In this document: positions 14,801 through 24,072 of the stretch, piece after piece
How positions within the stretch are numbered: position 1 is the first letter of the stretch
Layout: each line of letters starts with the position of its first letter
Origin: Hassallia sp050875635
Lineage (GTDB): Bacteria > Cyanobacteriota > Cyanobacteriia > Cyanobacteriales > Nostocaceae
Assembly: GCF_050875635.1 (NCBI RefSeq)
Contig: NZ_JBPAOH010000025.1
Location: forward strand, 1 to 64,000
DNA length: 64,000 bases
Direction: 5' to 3'
The notes under the pieces: generated by a model
Told to the model about the DNA's origin: nothing
What the model saw: the letters and a program-made list of their open reading frames with translations, nothing else
Databases searched by the model: none
Made by a program: the position numbers and the translations under genes

Positions 14801-16972
14801 ATGCAGGTTCTACGTTGTCTTACCAACCAAGAAATCCTCAACCTCACCATTAGTTTAGGGCGAGGCGGAGAAGCTTGTATTTATGCTGTGCCCAGCGATG
14901 GCAATTTAGTGGCAAAAGTTTATCACAAGCCAACTGAGCAACACGGGCGGAAAATTTTGGCAATGCTTGCCAACCCACCAGAAAACCCTACAGCAAGTTT
15001 AGGGCATATTTCTATTGCTTGGCCCTATGAACCGCTCAAAGCAGCAGACTCCAGCGATCGCATTATTGGCTTTTTAATGCCGCGCATTCGAGGGATGCGT
15101 CCGGTGATCGACTTCTACAACCCCAGAACTAGGCGCGAACACTGTCCATTATTTAATTATCAATACTTGCTGCGTACAGCTCGCAATTTGGCGGCAGCTT
15201 TTGCGGCATTGCACAACAGCGGTTACTGCGTCGGCGATGTGAATGAGTCGAATATCATGGTCAGCGACACAGCATTAGTGACGCTGGTAGATACAGATTC
15301 GTTCCAAGTGCGCGATGCAAAACAAAATGTAGTTTTCCGCTGCCAAGTTGGTAAACCAGAGTTTACTCCACCAGAACTACAAAATAAAATATTTGCTCAA
15401 TACGATCGCGCGATCGCCCATGACTTATTTGGGTTGGGAGTACTGATATTCCAACTGTTAATGGAAGGTACACATCCATTTTCTGGTATCTATCAAGGTG
15501 CAGGCGAACCACCCACCTACGAAGCACGCATTGCCAATGGTCATTTTACTTACAGTCAACAGCGCCGCGTCCCCTACACTCCTACCCCGATAGCACCAGC
15601 TTGGGAAATTCTTCCTCCCAGCTTGCAAGAAATGTTTGTCCGCTGTTTTGAGCACGGTCATAACAACCCACAAATGCGTCCCAGCGCTCAAACTTGGCTG
15701 TTAGAACTAGCTGAAATCGAAAATGACCTGATTACCTGCACAGTCAACTCCCAGCACCGCTATAGCAGCCACCTGCACAACTGTCCTTGGTGCGAACGTA
15801 CCTTGCGCTTAGGCGGACGTGACCCCTTTCCATCACAGCAGGCAATACAATCAAAACAACATCTACAACCGCGCAGACAAACTCGACGCAACACAAGTCC
15901 GACACGCGGCAACAACGTTTCTCCAATTCCAGTAACCCAGATTAATTATCGGCAAGTAGCACCGCAAAAATTTTCTTATTATCAATCTCGCAAAAAATCA
16001 AAATTTTACCCAGTGATTTTGTGCTTGTTGGGTTTTGGAATGTTGGGGTACTTGGACGTAATGATTAAATTTACTCGTCCCTTAGTTTCCCAAAATCAAT
16101 ATGCTCAACAAACTTTGATGTCTCGCAAAGAGCAAAGCAAAAATAATCTCACTTTTGCAGATTATTATAAACAGGGTCATGCCTCTTATAAAGTGCAAGA
16201 CTACGATCAAGCACTAAGCGATTTTAGCCAAGCAATCAAAAAAAATCCGACACATGCCAAAGCACATATTAACCGTGGCAATACCCGTTACAACCTGAAA
16301 GACTATGATGGTGCAGTTACCGACTACAGTCAGGCGATACAAATCAATCCTAATGAAGTAAAGGCTTATGTAAATCGGGGCAATGCCCGCTATATGCTAG
16401 CCGAATATAGCAGCGATCCCGATAGAGATTACAACCTTGCCCTAGCAGACTTTAATAATGCTTTGCGTCTTAATCCTAATGAAGCCGAAGCTTATATCAG
16501 ACGCGGTATAGTCCGTTCCCAACTTGCTAAATATAGCGGCGATTCTCAACAAGATTACCGCAAAGCAATTGGAGACTTTAATCAGGCGATCGCTTTAAAT
16601 GCAGACAAGTCAGAAGCTTACTTTCAGCGGGGTCTTATTCGTTATCAAATTGGTCAATACAGCAGCGACTTCGATCAAGAATATAAAGAAGCGATCGCCG
16701 ACTTTGACCAAGCATTACGCATCGATTCTCGAAGTGCGAAAGTTTACCTAAAACGAGGTATAGTCCGCTACGAGCTTTCACAGTATGGCGGCAAGAATTC
16801 TAGTACAAATCATACGAAAGCGATCGCCGATTTGCAGACATCTGCCAAAATTTTCCTTGAGCAAGAGGATATGGATAATTACCAACAAGCATTAAGCAGC
16901 ATTTGCGTTGTTTTGGAAAACAAATGTGACACTTTCTTTGACAATACAACTGGCTTAGTAAAAGGTAGCTAA
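14801..16972 (+). CDS. Membrane-anchored protein kinase with TPR domain (triad member)
   Basis: The 723-residue protein starts with a divergent kinase domain (about 1-310): glycine-rich LGRGGEACIYAV, K39 in LVAKVYHK, catalytic D146 and N151 in GDVNESNIMV, and D164 in LVDTDSF in place of DFG. A CPWCERT two-Cys motif follows (about 329), then a basic, low-complexity linker, one membrane helix (about 402-422, VILCLLGFGMLGYLDVMI), and six TPR-like repeats to the C-terminus. If the N-terminus is cytoplasmic, the TPRs may face the periplasm. It is the kinase of the TerY-P triad, in which kinase and phosphatase are expected to act on a shared target with the VWA protein. Confidence 0.88.
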   Translation: MQVLRCLTNQEILNLTISLGRGGEACIYAVPSDGNLVAKVYHKPTEQHGRKILAMLANPPENPTASLGHISIAWPYEPLKAADSSDRIIGFLMPRIRGMRPVIDFYNPRTRREHCPLFNYQYLLRTARNLAAAFAALHNSGYCVGDVNESNIMVSDTALVTLVDTDSFQVRDAKQNVVFRCQVGKPEFTPPELQNKIFAQYDRAIAHDLFGLGVLIFQLLMEGTHPFSGIYQGAGEPPTYEARIANGHFTYSQQRRVPYTPTPIAPAWEILPPSLQEMFVRCFEHGHNNPQMRPSAQTWLLELAEIENDLITCTVNSQHRYSSHLHNCPWCERTLRLGGRDPFPSQQAIQSKQHLQPRRQTRRNTSPTRGNNVSPIPVTQINYRQVAPQKFSYYQSRKKSKFYPVILCLLGFGMLGYLDVMIKFTRPLVSQNQYAQQTLMSRKEQSKNNLTFADYYKQGHASYKVQDYDQALSDFSQAIKKNPTHAKAHINRGNTRYNLKDYDGAVTDYSQAIQINPNEVKAYVNRGNARYMLAEYSSDPDRDYNLALADFNNALRLNPNEAEAYIRRGIVRSQLAKYSGDSQQDYRKAIGDFNQAIALNADKSEAYFQRGLIRYQIGQYSSDFDQEYKEAIADFDQALRIDSRSAKVYLKRGIVRYELSQYGGKNSSTNHTKAIADLQTSAKIFLEQEDMDNYQQALSSICVVLENKCDTFFDNTTGLVKGS

Positions 16973-17013
16973 AAACTGAAAAACATCCTAACTAACAATT
17001 AAATACTTTGTAA

Positions 17014-17053
17014 TTAGAAAGAGCCAACCCACGCTTAGGTTAGCTCTTTCTAA
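17014..17053 (+). terminator. Rho-independent-type terminator after the triad
   Basis: TTAGAAAGAGCCAACC (17014-17029) pairs with GGTTAGCTCTTTCTAA (17038-17053) with one mismatch and an 8-base loop. A T-rich run (TATTTTTTATTTG) follows shortly after. It closes the VWA/PP2C/kinase transcript. The rest of 16973-17306 is AT-rich and leads to a GAGG ribosome site for rfbF at 17296-17299; nothing else is visible. Confidence 0.75.
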
Positions 17054-17306
17054 TAATATCTATTTTTTATTTGTATTCAAAAAAAAACAATTTTTTACAT
17101 TGATTCATCAGCATTCACAAAGCTTTTTCATTTTTTTACAGATAAAACAAGTTTATTTACCTTGTCTTCATACTTAAGACGGAAAATACGGTTAGATTTA
17201 TTACTGAGAAAATCGACAATTAACTTTTTCTCATAAGTTAAGTTGATACATTCTCAGTTGAGATAAGTCCAAATACTCATCTACCTAAAAATTCTGAGGT
17301 AATTGC

Positions 17307-18080
17307 ATGAAAGCAGTGATTTTGGCTGGAGGACTTGGTACGCGTCTGAGTGAAGAAACTAGCATTAAACCCAAGCCGATGGTCGAGATTGGTGGTAAGC
17401 CCATTCTCTGGCACATCATGAAAACTTATTCTGCACACGGTATTGATGACTTTATCATCTGTTGCGGTTATAAAGGGTACGTAATCAAGGAGTATTTTGC
17501 CAATTACTTCTTACACATGTCAGACGTGACCTTTGATATGCGGTTTAACCAGATGAACGTGCATCGTGGCAATGCTGAACCCTGGCGTATCACCTTAGTA
17601 GATACAGGTGATAGTACCATGACAGGCGGACGCTTGAAGCGAGTCGCAAACCATGTTGGTAATGAAACTTTTTGCTTCACCTACGGTGACGGTGTTAGCA
17701 ATGTGAATATCACTGAGTTAATTAACTTTCACAAAGAACAAAAAACTTTAGGTACACTCACCGCAGTTCAACCAGCCGGACGCTTTGGTGCCATATCCTT
17801 AGGACACGACCAAACTAAAATCAACAGCTTCCGCGAAAAACAAGATGGTGATGGTGCTTGGATTAATGGCGGTTATTTTATCCTAGAACCGGAAGTAATC
17901 AACTTGATTGCTGATGATTCCACCGTTTGGGAACAGCAACCATTAGAAAAGCTTGCAGAAATGGATCAGCTATCTGCTTACAGACATGACGGTTTTTGGC
18001 AACCGATGGATACTTTGCGCGATAGAAACTACCTCGAAGACCTATGGAAGAATAACAAGGCTCCTTGGAAAGTGTGGTAA
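17307..18080 (+). CDS. rfbF: Glucose-1-phosphate cytidylyltransferase
   Basis: This 257-residue enzyme forms CDP-glucose from CTP and glucose-1-phosphate. The nucleotidyl-transfer signature GGLGTRLSEET is at residues 8-18, with KPMVEIGGKPILWHIMK next and the DG in FTYGDGVSNVN. The length equals that of RfbF proteins. ATG 17307 with GAGG 8 bases upstream. It is the first gene of the plus-strand half of the heterocyst envelope polysaccharide island. In Anabaena 7120 the corresponding island, as I recall, also begins with an rfbF homologue (alr2825). No dedicated CDP-glucose 4,6-dehydratase follows directly. Confidence 0.95.
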   Translation: MKAVILAGGLGTRLSEETSIKPKPMVEIGGKPILWHIMKTYSAHGIDDFIICCGYKGYVIKEYFANYFLHMSDVTFDMRFNQMNVHRGNAEPWRITLVDTGDSTMTGGRLKRVANHVGNETFCFTYGDGVSNVNITELINFHKEQKTLGTLTAVQPAGRFGAISLGHDQTKINSFREKQDGDGAWINGGYFILEPEVINLIADDSTVWEQQPLEKLAEMDQLSAYRHDGFWQPMDTLRDRNYLEDLWKNNKAPWKVW

Positions 18081-18129
18081 GCAAGATTATGAGTTATGTA
18101 GAGACGTTTTGCCAAAAGTCTGTACTTAT

Positions 18130-18158
18130 GTACAGACGTTCCGAAGGAACGTCTGTAC
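18130..18158. repeat. Palindrome GTACAGACGTTCC...GGAACGTCTGTAC
   Basis: The two 13-base arms are exactly complementary around a 3-base centre. A sister copy is at 8436-8464. It lies between rfbF and the next gene and could act as an attenuator or terminator, but the dispersed occurrence points to a repeat element. Confidence 0.75.
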
Positions 18159-18270
18159 GGGAGTTATGAATCAATAATTGAATTTAACTTTTAACTCCCC
18201 ACTCGAAAAATTAAAAAATGACAGACTCAGAAAATTTAAACTTTTGTAATTAAAGGTGCAAAAAATACCA

Positions 18271-19485
18271 ATGTATGATTTTGCGATAATAGGTGGGGGA
18301 ATAGTTGGACTCTCTACAGCAATGGCTTTGGGCAAACGCTATCCCAATGCAAAAATTTTAGTTTTAGAAAAAGAAAGCAAATGGGCATTTCACCAAACCG
18401 GTAATAACAGCGGTGTAATTCATTCTGGTATTTACTACAAGCCAGGAAGTTTCAAAGCTAAATTTTGCCGTGATGGTAGTCGCTCAATGGTGGAATTCTG
18501 CCAAGAGCATGATATTGCTCATGAAGTTTGCGGTAAAGTGATTGTCGCCACCGATGAACAAGAGCTACCGCGCTTAGAAAATCTTTACAAGCGCGGCTTG
18601 GAAAACGGTCTAGAAGTTAAGCGAATCAGTGCCGAAGAAGTCAAAGAAATTGAACCTCATGTCACTTGCGTAGCCGGCATCCGCGTATATTCAACTGGTA
18701 TTGCCAATTACAAGCAAGTTTGTTTAAAGTACGCAGAGTTAATTGCAAAGCTTGGTGGCGAACTGCGTCTAAATACAAAAGTTGAGAAAATTTCCCGCAG
18801 TGGTAAAAATCAAGTACTGGAAACTAATAACGGTACTTTTGAAACTCGCTTTGTAATTAATTGTGCCGGATTGCATAGCGATCGCCTAGCCAAATTAGCT
18901 CAAGTAGATCCGCAAGCCAAAATAGTACCATTCCGGGGCGAATACTATGAACTTATACCAGAAAAACGCTATCTTGTCAAGACTTTAATTTATCCGGTTC
19001 CCAACCCAGATTTTCCCTTCTTGGGCGTCCACTTTACCAAGATGATAGATGGTAGCGTCCACGCAGGACCAAATGCAGTTCTCAGCCTCAAGCGCGAAGG
19101 ATACAAGAAAACAGACTTTGATTTGCGTGATTTTGCAGAAGTCATGACTTACCCAGGTTTCTGGAAATTAGCAGCAAAACACGCTGACGAAGGCATTCAA
19201 GAAATCATTCGCTCTTTTAGTAAAGCAGCCTTCACCAGAAGTTTACAAAAATTAATTCCGGAAGTCAAATCAGAGGATTTAGTTCCCTGCCATGCAGGAG
19301 TTCGCGCCCAAGCCTTAATGAACGACGGTAAACTAGTAGACGACTTTTTGATTGTTCAAGACCAAAACTCCGTCCATGTTTGCAACGCTCCTTCTCCTGC
19401 TGCCACTTCTTCATTGGAAATTGGTAAAGCCATTGTCGCCCAAATTCCCGAACAGTCGCATCTAATGATGGCAGCAGCCAATTAA
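18271..19485 (+). CDS. lhgO: L-2-hydroxyglutarate oxidase-like FAD oxidoreductase
   Basis: Starting at ATG 18271 (MYDFAIIGGGIVGLSTA) the 404-residue protein has the N-terminal FAD-binding GGGIVG motif, HQTGNNSGVIHSGIYY, and the DAO-family C-terminal FLIVQ...NAPSPAATSSLEIG, as in LhgO/YgaF. A longer frame from GTG 18256 adds five residues and places its start on the only purine-rich stretch. In this island it is probably a sugar- or 2-hydroxyacid-modifying flavoenzyme recruited to polysaccharide precursor synthesis; LhgO activity is a family label rather than a proven role here. Confidence 0.85.
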   Translation: MYDFAIIGGGIVGLSTAMALGKRYPNAKILVLEKESKWAFHQTGNNSGVIHSGIYYKPGSFKAKFCRDGSRSMVEFCQEHDIAHEVCGKVIVATDEQELPRLENLYKRGLENGLEVKRISAEEVKEIEPHVTCVAGIRVYSTGIANYKQVCLKYAELIAKLGGELRLNTKVEKISRSGKNQVLETNNGTFETRFVINCAGLHSDRLAKLAQVDPQAKIVPFRGEYYELIPEKRYLVKTLIYPVPNPDFPFLGVHFTKMIDGSVHAGPNAVLSLKREGYKKTDFDLRDFAEVMTYPGFWKLAAKHADEGIQEIIRSFSKAAFTRSLQKLIPEVKSEDLVPCHAGVRAQALMNDGKLVDDFLIVQDQNSVHVCNAPSPAATSSLEIGKAIVAQIPEQSHLMMAAAN

Positions 19486-19628
19486 GTTTTGATTAGTTAT
19501 TTTGCATCTACTCTAAATTCGCCTACACTAGCCAGGAAGCGCAGGCAGTTTTTAATCAACCGCTAGATAGCACAAACATCTATTTCTAGCGTTGTAGAAT
19601 AAGCGAATTAGTATCAGGGATTTCCGTT

Positions 19629-20567
19629 ATGTCCATTAGCTCCAATCAGTCGGTTGTTCTAGTTTGTGCTGCTGATAATAACTATGCCATGCCCCTTGCA
19701 GTCACAGTTCGTTCAGCACTTGAAAATTTAGGAACTAATCAAAAAATAGCCTTATTTATTCTTGATGGAGGAATTGCTGAATCAAACAAAAATAAGATTA
19801 TCAAATCACTTAAATCAGAAAAGATAAATATTTCCTGGGTTCAACCAGATAACGCACTATTTACAAATCTGGTATTAACCAGGCATCTGACACCAAGCTG
19901 CTATTATCGACTTTTGATTACCGAATTTTTACCGCAGGAATTAAATAAAGCAATTTATTTAGATACCGATATGGTAGTCACGGGAGATTTAGGAGAAATA
20001 TGGAACATTGAGATTGGCGATGACTATGCACTAGCAGTTCAAGACGACGTGGATATGTATATATCCATGTCTGATGGTTTAAGAAACTACAAAGAAGTCG
20101 GACTTGATGGTGATGCTAAATATTTCAATTCTGGACTTTTAGTAATTAATCTCGAAAAGTGGCGAACTGATAACATAGGCGCAAAGGTTCTCGAATATAT
20201 CCAACAAAACAAAGAATATGTTCGTAACGACCAGGATGGACTAAACGCAGTTCTTGCAGGTAAATGGCGAGAACTTCATCCCAAATGGAATCAAATGCCC
20301 AGGATATACGATTATCCATCATGGGAAAATAGCCCTTTTCCAGAAGATGTTTACCAGGATTTGCTCGAGCAACCTTGTATTATTCACTTTACTAATACTC
20401 CCAAACCCTGGTATGCAGGAGTGAAATGTGAATGTACGCATCCTAAAAAAGACTTATTCTTCCAATATCTTGATGTCACAGATTGGTCAGGCTGGCGGGA
20501 TACTATCTGGAGAAGAATCGCGAGAAAATTCATGAAATTAACATCATTAAATACATCCAAATTGTGA
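19629..20567 (+). CDS. Glycosyltransferase family 8
   Basis: The 312-residue enzyme shows GT8 features: an N-terminal VVLVCAADNNYAMPLAVTVRS, the metal-binding DTD at residues 112-114 (YLDTDMVVTGDL), YFNSGLLVINLEKWR, DQDGLNAVL and the C-terminal HFTNTPKPW. GT8 enzymes use UDP-hexoses with retention (LgtC/WaaI type). It would add one sugar to the envelope polysaccharide repeat on the cytoplasmic face. ATG 19629. Acceptor and donor are not deducible. Confidence 0.92.
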   Translation: MSISSNQSVVLVCAADNNYAMPLAVTVRSALENLGTNQKIALFILDGGIAESNKNKIIKSLKSEKINISWVQPDNALFTNLVLTRHLTPSCYYRLLITEFLPQELNKAIYLDTDMVVTGDLGEIWNIEIGDDYALAVQDDVDMYISMSDGLRNYKEVGLDGDAKYFNSGLLVINLEKWRTDNIGAKVLEYIQQNKEYVRNDQDGLNAVLAGKWRELHPKWNQMPRIYDYPSWENSPFPEDVYQDLLEQPCIIHFTNTPKPWYAGVKCECTHPKKDLFFQYLDVTDWSGWRDTIWRRIARKFMKLTSLNTSKL

Positions 20568-20657
20568 AAGTATGGTGATAGTAATTTTGGTGAATTATTT
20601 TTCTGGGAAAAAATTGTCAAAATAATCAAATTCATCAATGTATAGGAAATAAAAACA

Positions 20658-21686
20658 ATGAAAATTCTTGTCACCGGCACCGAAGGTTATTTAGGTTCAT
20701 TATTACCTCCTTTGTTAATTGAACGGGGACACGAAGTTATCGGTGTAGACACCGGATTTTATAAAGTGGGTTGGCTGTACAACGGTACTGAAGTAACGGC
20801 AAAAACCCTTAATAAAGATATCCGTAATATCACCGATGAAGATTTGCAAGGTGTCGAGGCGATCGTTCACATGGCGGAACTCTCCAACGACCCCACCGGA
20901 CAACTATCACCTACTATTACCTACGATATCAACCATAAAGGTTCTGTTCGCCTTGCCAAACTAGCCAAAGAAGCGGGTGTGCGTCGCTTTGTATACATGT
21001 CTTCGTGCAGTGTTTACGGTGTAGCCACAGAAGGTGATGTCACCGAAGAATCATCAGTGAATCCGCAAACAGCTTACGCAGAATGCAAAACCTTGGTAGA
21101 AAGAGATGTTAAGCCACTGGCTGATGATGACTTCTCTCCTACTTTTATGCGAAATGCTACTGCCTTTGGTGCTTCCCCCAGAATGCGGTTTGATATCGTT
21201 TTAAACAACTTGGCAGGCTTGGCATGGACTACCAAAGAAATTAAAATGACCAGCGATGGTACACCTTGGCGTCCGTTAGTTCATGCGTTGGATATTTGTA
21301 AAGCAATTGTCTGCGCGGTTGAAGCACCACGCGATATTGTACACAACCAAATTTTTAACGTCGGCGATACTACTAATAACTATCGAGTTAAAGAAATCGC
21401 GGAAATTATTGCTGATGTTTTCAAAGGTTGTAAATTATCTTTTGGTGATAGCGGTGCAGACAACCGCAGCTATCGAGTATCTTTTGAGAAAATAAACACA
21501 ATTTTGCCCGGATTTAAGTGTGATTGGAATGCCCAGCGTGGCGCTCAACAGTTGTTTGATTTGTTCAGCCAAATCGATATGACTGAAGAAACTTTCTTAT
21601 CTAGAGGTTTCACCCGTTTGAAGCAGCTAGAATATCTAATTCGCACCCAGCAAATTGACCAAGATTTCTTCTGGACGAAGAAATAA
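20658..21686 (+). CDS. NAD-dependent sugar epimerase/dehydratase (extended SDR)
   Basis: The 342-residue protein has the Rossmann GTEGYLG (7-13), the catalytic SSCSVYG and YAECK, and a C-terminal sugar-nucleotide domain (RPLVHALDICKAIVCAVEAP, NVGDTTNNYRVKEIAEII). It most likely dehydrates, reduces or epimerises the CDP- or UDP-sugar supplied by the neighbouring genes. Since no separate CDP-glucose 4,6-dehydratase is present, this gene is a candidate for a step after RfbF. AGGAAAT lies upstream of ATG 20658. Confidence 0.9.
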   Translation: MKILVTGTEGYLGSLLPPLLIERGHEVIGVDTGFYKVGWLYNGTEVTAKTLNKDIRNITDEDLQGVEAIVHMAELSNDPTGQLSPTITYDINHKGSVRLAKLAKEAGVRRFVYMSSCSVYGVATEGDVTEESSVNPQTAYAECKTLVERDVKPLADDDFSPTFMRNATAFGASPRMRFDIVLNNLAGLAWTTKEIKMTSDGTPWRPLVHALDICKAIVCAVEAPRDIVHNQIFNVGDTTNNYRVKEIAEIIADVFKGCKLSFGDSGADNRSYRVSFEKINTILPGFKCDWNAQRGAQQLFDLFSQIDMTEETFLSRGFTRLKQLEYLIRTQQIDQDFFWTKK

Positions 21687-21904
21687 TCAGATTTTTGGAT
21701 TTGCAGTTAAAAATTGTTTTAAGCTTTGGAATCAAATTAATTTGATTTCAACTTATTTACAAATATTTTAGCTGCAAATTCAAATCTTGTGTAAATTTTC
21801 ATTTTCGAGATTATTATCAGGGTTGAAAAATATGATTAATTCCACATATTTCCTTGCACGAAAACTCAACCTTCCACCGTCTTTTATTCAATAAAAACTT
21901 AATA

Positions 21905-22852
21905 ATGAACAAATTACTTACAATTGCCATTCCTACATTTAACCGTGCCCAATTTTTAGAAGAACAGTTGAATTGGTTGTCTAAAGCTATTAAAGGATTT
22001 GAGTCTGAATGTGAAGTTATTATTTGCGATAACTTTTCATCAGACAATACTCAAGAAATCATTCAAAAATGGCAGCCTTTTTTCAAACATACGACATTTA
22101 TATCGCATAGAAATACTGAGAACATTGGATTAATGCCTAATCTTGCTTGTTGTATAGAAAAGGCAACAAGCAAATATGTTTGGGTAATTGGTGATGACGA
22201 TCCTATTCACGAAATCACCCTTGCTTATGTAGTAAATAACCTGAAAAAACACCCGGAGATAGCATTATTAATTTTGAACTTTTGCTGGTTGAATGTAGTA
22301 ACAGGACAATTAGCTTCTGAGCGCTGCTTTGATATTATAAATGAAGAAGTCAATACTAATGGAAAAGTATTGATCGAGCATTATTTACAAGAAAACTTTA
22401 GTTGTCTAGCGTTTATGACTGCTCAAGTGTATAAAACCAAAGCAGCACAGCAAGCTTTAGAAAAGTGGAGAGACAGTGCAAATAATCGAGAAGGACAAAT
22501 ATATTGGACTGCATTTTGTGCCCTTCAAGGAAGTGTAAAAATTACTAAAGATGTCTATGTTCAATACGCTTGCGGAATGAATTCTATTGTCGATACAAAG
22601 CTATGGTTCAAAATGCGTTATTCCGATTTGCCGAAAGTTTATGTAAAACTGATGGAGTTAGGATATAGCCAAACAATTTGCAGAAAATTCATTTCCAAGC
22701 ACTTTGCAGAAACTAATTGGTATGTTATTTTGGGTGCTTTAAGACGATGGCCTTTTTATACAGTAAATATACTAACTCCGTATTTTAGTTTAGTAGGTGT
22801 ATCGACTTGGAAAAGTTTTTTATCATCTCAGCAAGAAAAAATAAGTCTGTAA
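21905..22852 (+). CDS. Glycosyltransferase family 2, tandem paralogue 1
   Basis: ATG 21905 begins MNKLLTIAIPTFNRAQFLEE, the typical GT2 N-terminus; the frame is open 17 codons further up but that part lacks family similarity. The 315-residue enzyme has the GT-A nucleotide-binding VIICDNFSSDNT and the metal-binding VIGDDDP. It is clearly related to the next gene across its length (same N-terminus, same VWxIGDDDPI, same ILGALRRWPF end), so they form a tandem duplication. A cytoplasmic sugar transferase for the island. Confidence 0.9.
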   Translation: MNKLLTIAIPTFNRAQFLEEQLNWLSKAIKGFESECEVIICDNFSSDNTQEIIQKWQPFFKHTTFISHRNTENIGLMPNLACCIEKATSKYVWVIGDDDPIHEITLAYVVNNLKKHPEIALLILNFCWLNVVTGQLASERCFDIINEEVNTNGKVLIEHYLQENFSCLAFMTAQVYKTKAAQQALEKWRDSANNREGQIYWTAFCALQGSVKITKDVYVQYACGMNSIVDTKLWFKMRYSDLPKVYVKLMELGYSQTICRKFISKHFAETNWYVILGALRRWPFYTVNILTPYFSLVGVSTWKSFLSSQQEKISL

Positions 22853-23006
22853 TTTAATCTCAGGCTCAATGATTCTATCCACTACAAGATTATGAACAAA
22901 TTACTCATTTTATGATAATTGATCTGAATTTTCACATTAGTGACTCTAAATAATCTATAATTTTGCCAATTAAAGTTCAAACTTATTTTCTTTTGTTGGA
23001 TAAAAA

Positions 23007-24014
23007 ATGAATAAATTACTCACCATTGCTATCCCTACTTACAACCGCGCCGAGTTACTTGATAAACAATTAGCATGGCTTGCCGAAGCCATAAAAGGCT
23101 TTGAATCAGAATGTGAAATTTTTGTTTCTGATAATTGTTCACCAGATAATACTCAGGAAGTAGTCAATAAGTGGCAAAATATTCTTAGCCACGTCACGTT
23201 TACTTATCACAAAAATACAGAAAATATAGGCGTGATGCGAAATATCATTCATTGCCTGAAGTCTGCAAAAACTAAATTTGTTTGGGCAATTGGTGATGAT
23301 GACCCCATTCAAAAAAGAGCAGTCGCCTATACGATAAATAAAATTAAAAACACTAACGATTTATCATTATTGTTTCTCAACTTTTCTGGTCGAAACAAAA
23401 TCACCGGCGAACCTGTCCATCCACCGACAATAGTTGGTAATCGCTGGTTTGACGCTGACAGTGAAGATGGAAACGCTGACGGCAAAGCAATATTTGAACA
23501 TTGTTATTCTAAAAGTGTTGGTGCTGTCATTTTTCTGACTGCGACAGTGTACAGAACTGACTTAGTAAAAAGCGCTTTGGAAATTTGGGAAGATGCGGCA
23601 AGTAACTGGATATCCTTAGCATATTTAGCAGGATATTGTGCTGCGAATGGCAGTGTAATCGTCACTAAAGATACTTATATGGAATGTATTGTTGGTGTTA
23701 GCTATTGGCAGAAAGAGCCAAAATCTGCACTTTTGATGCAATACAAACACATCCCGGAAATTATTAATAAATTTCAGCAGATTGGATATTCTAAGGAATT
23801 TTGCAACCGGATGATGTTGCAGAATTTCAGAGAAGTTAACTTGAAAGTGTTTTTAGGCGCTTTGAAAAGATGGCCTGCATTTGCTTTAAATGTAGGAATT
23901 AGCTTTTTGACTTTAGTAAGCTTGTCTGCTATTGAAGAAAGTTTTTATCCAAATTTAAGGATAGCTGAGTCAAGGCTTACTACTACTGAAGAATTACGAA
24001 GTTCTAAGCAATAA
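23007..24014 (+). CDS. Glycosyltransferase family 2, tandem paralogue 2
   Basis: This 335-residue GT2 begins MNKLLTIAIPTYNRAELLDK at ATG 23007 and has SDNCSPDNTQEV and WAIGDDDPIQ. The divergence from the preceding paralogue is greatest in the acceptor-binding middle (residues 120-230), which suggests a different acceptor for the same fold. The C-terminal FLGALKRWPAFALNVG is shared. 154 bases separate the two genes. Confidence 0.9.
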   Translation: MNKLLTIAIPTYNRAELLDKQLAWLAEAIKGFESECEIFVSDNCSPDNTQEVVNKWQNILSHVTFTYHKNTENIGVMRNIIHCLKSAKTKFVWAIGDDDPIQKRAVAYTINKIKNTNDLSLLFLNFSGRNKITGEPVHPPTIVGNRWFDADSEDGNADGKAIFEHCYSKSVGAVIFLTATVYRTDLVKSALEIWEDAASNWISLAYLAGYCAANGSVIVTKDTYMECIVGVSYWQKEPKSALLMQYKHIPEIINKFQQIGYSKEFCNRMMLQNFREVNLKVFLGALKRWPAFALNVGISFLTLVSLSAIEESFYPNLRIAESRLTTTEELRSSKQ

Positions 24015-24072
24015 ATATCAAAAATGATAGTCAAAACAATGCAAAGAAATTAATGAATAAGGCGCTTTTTGT

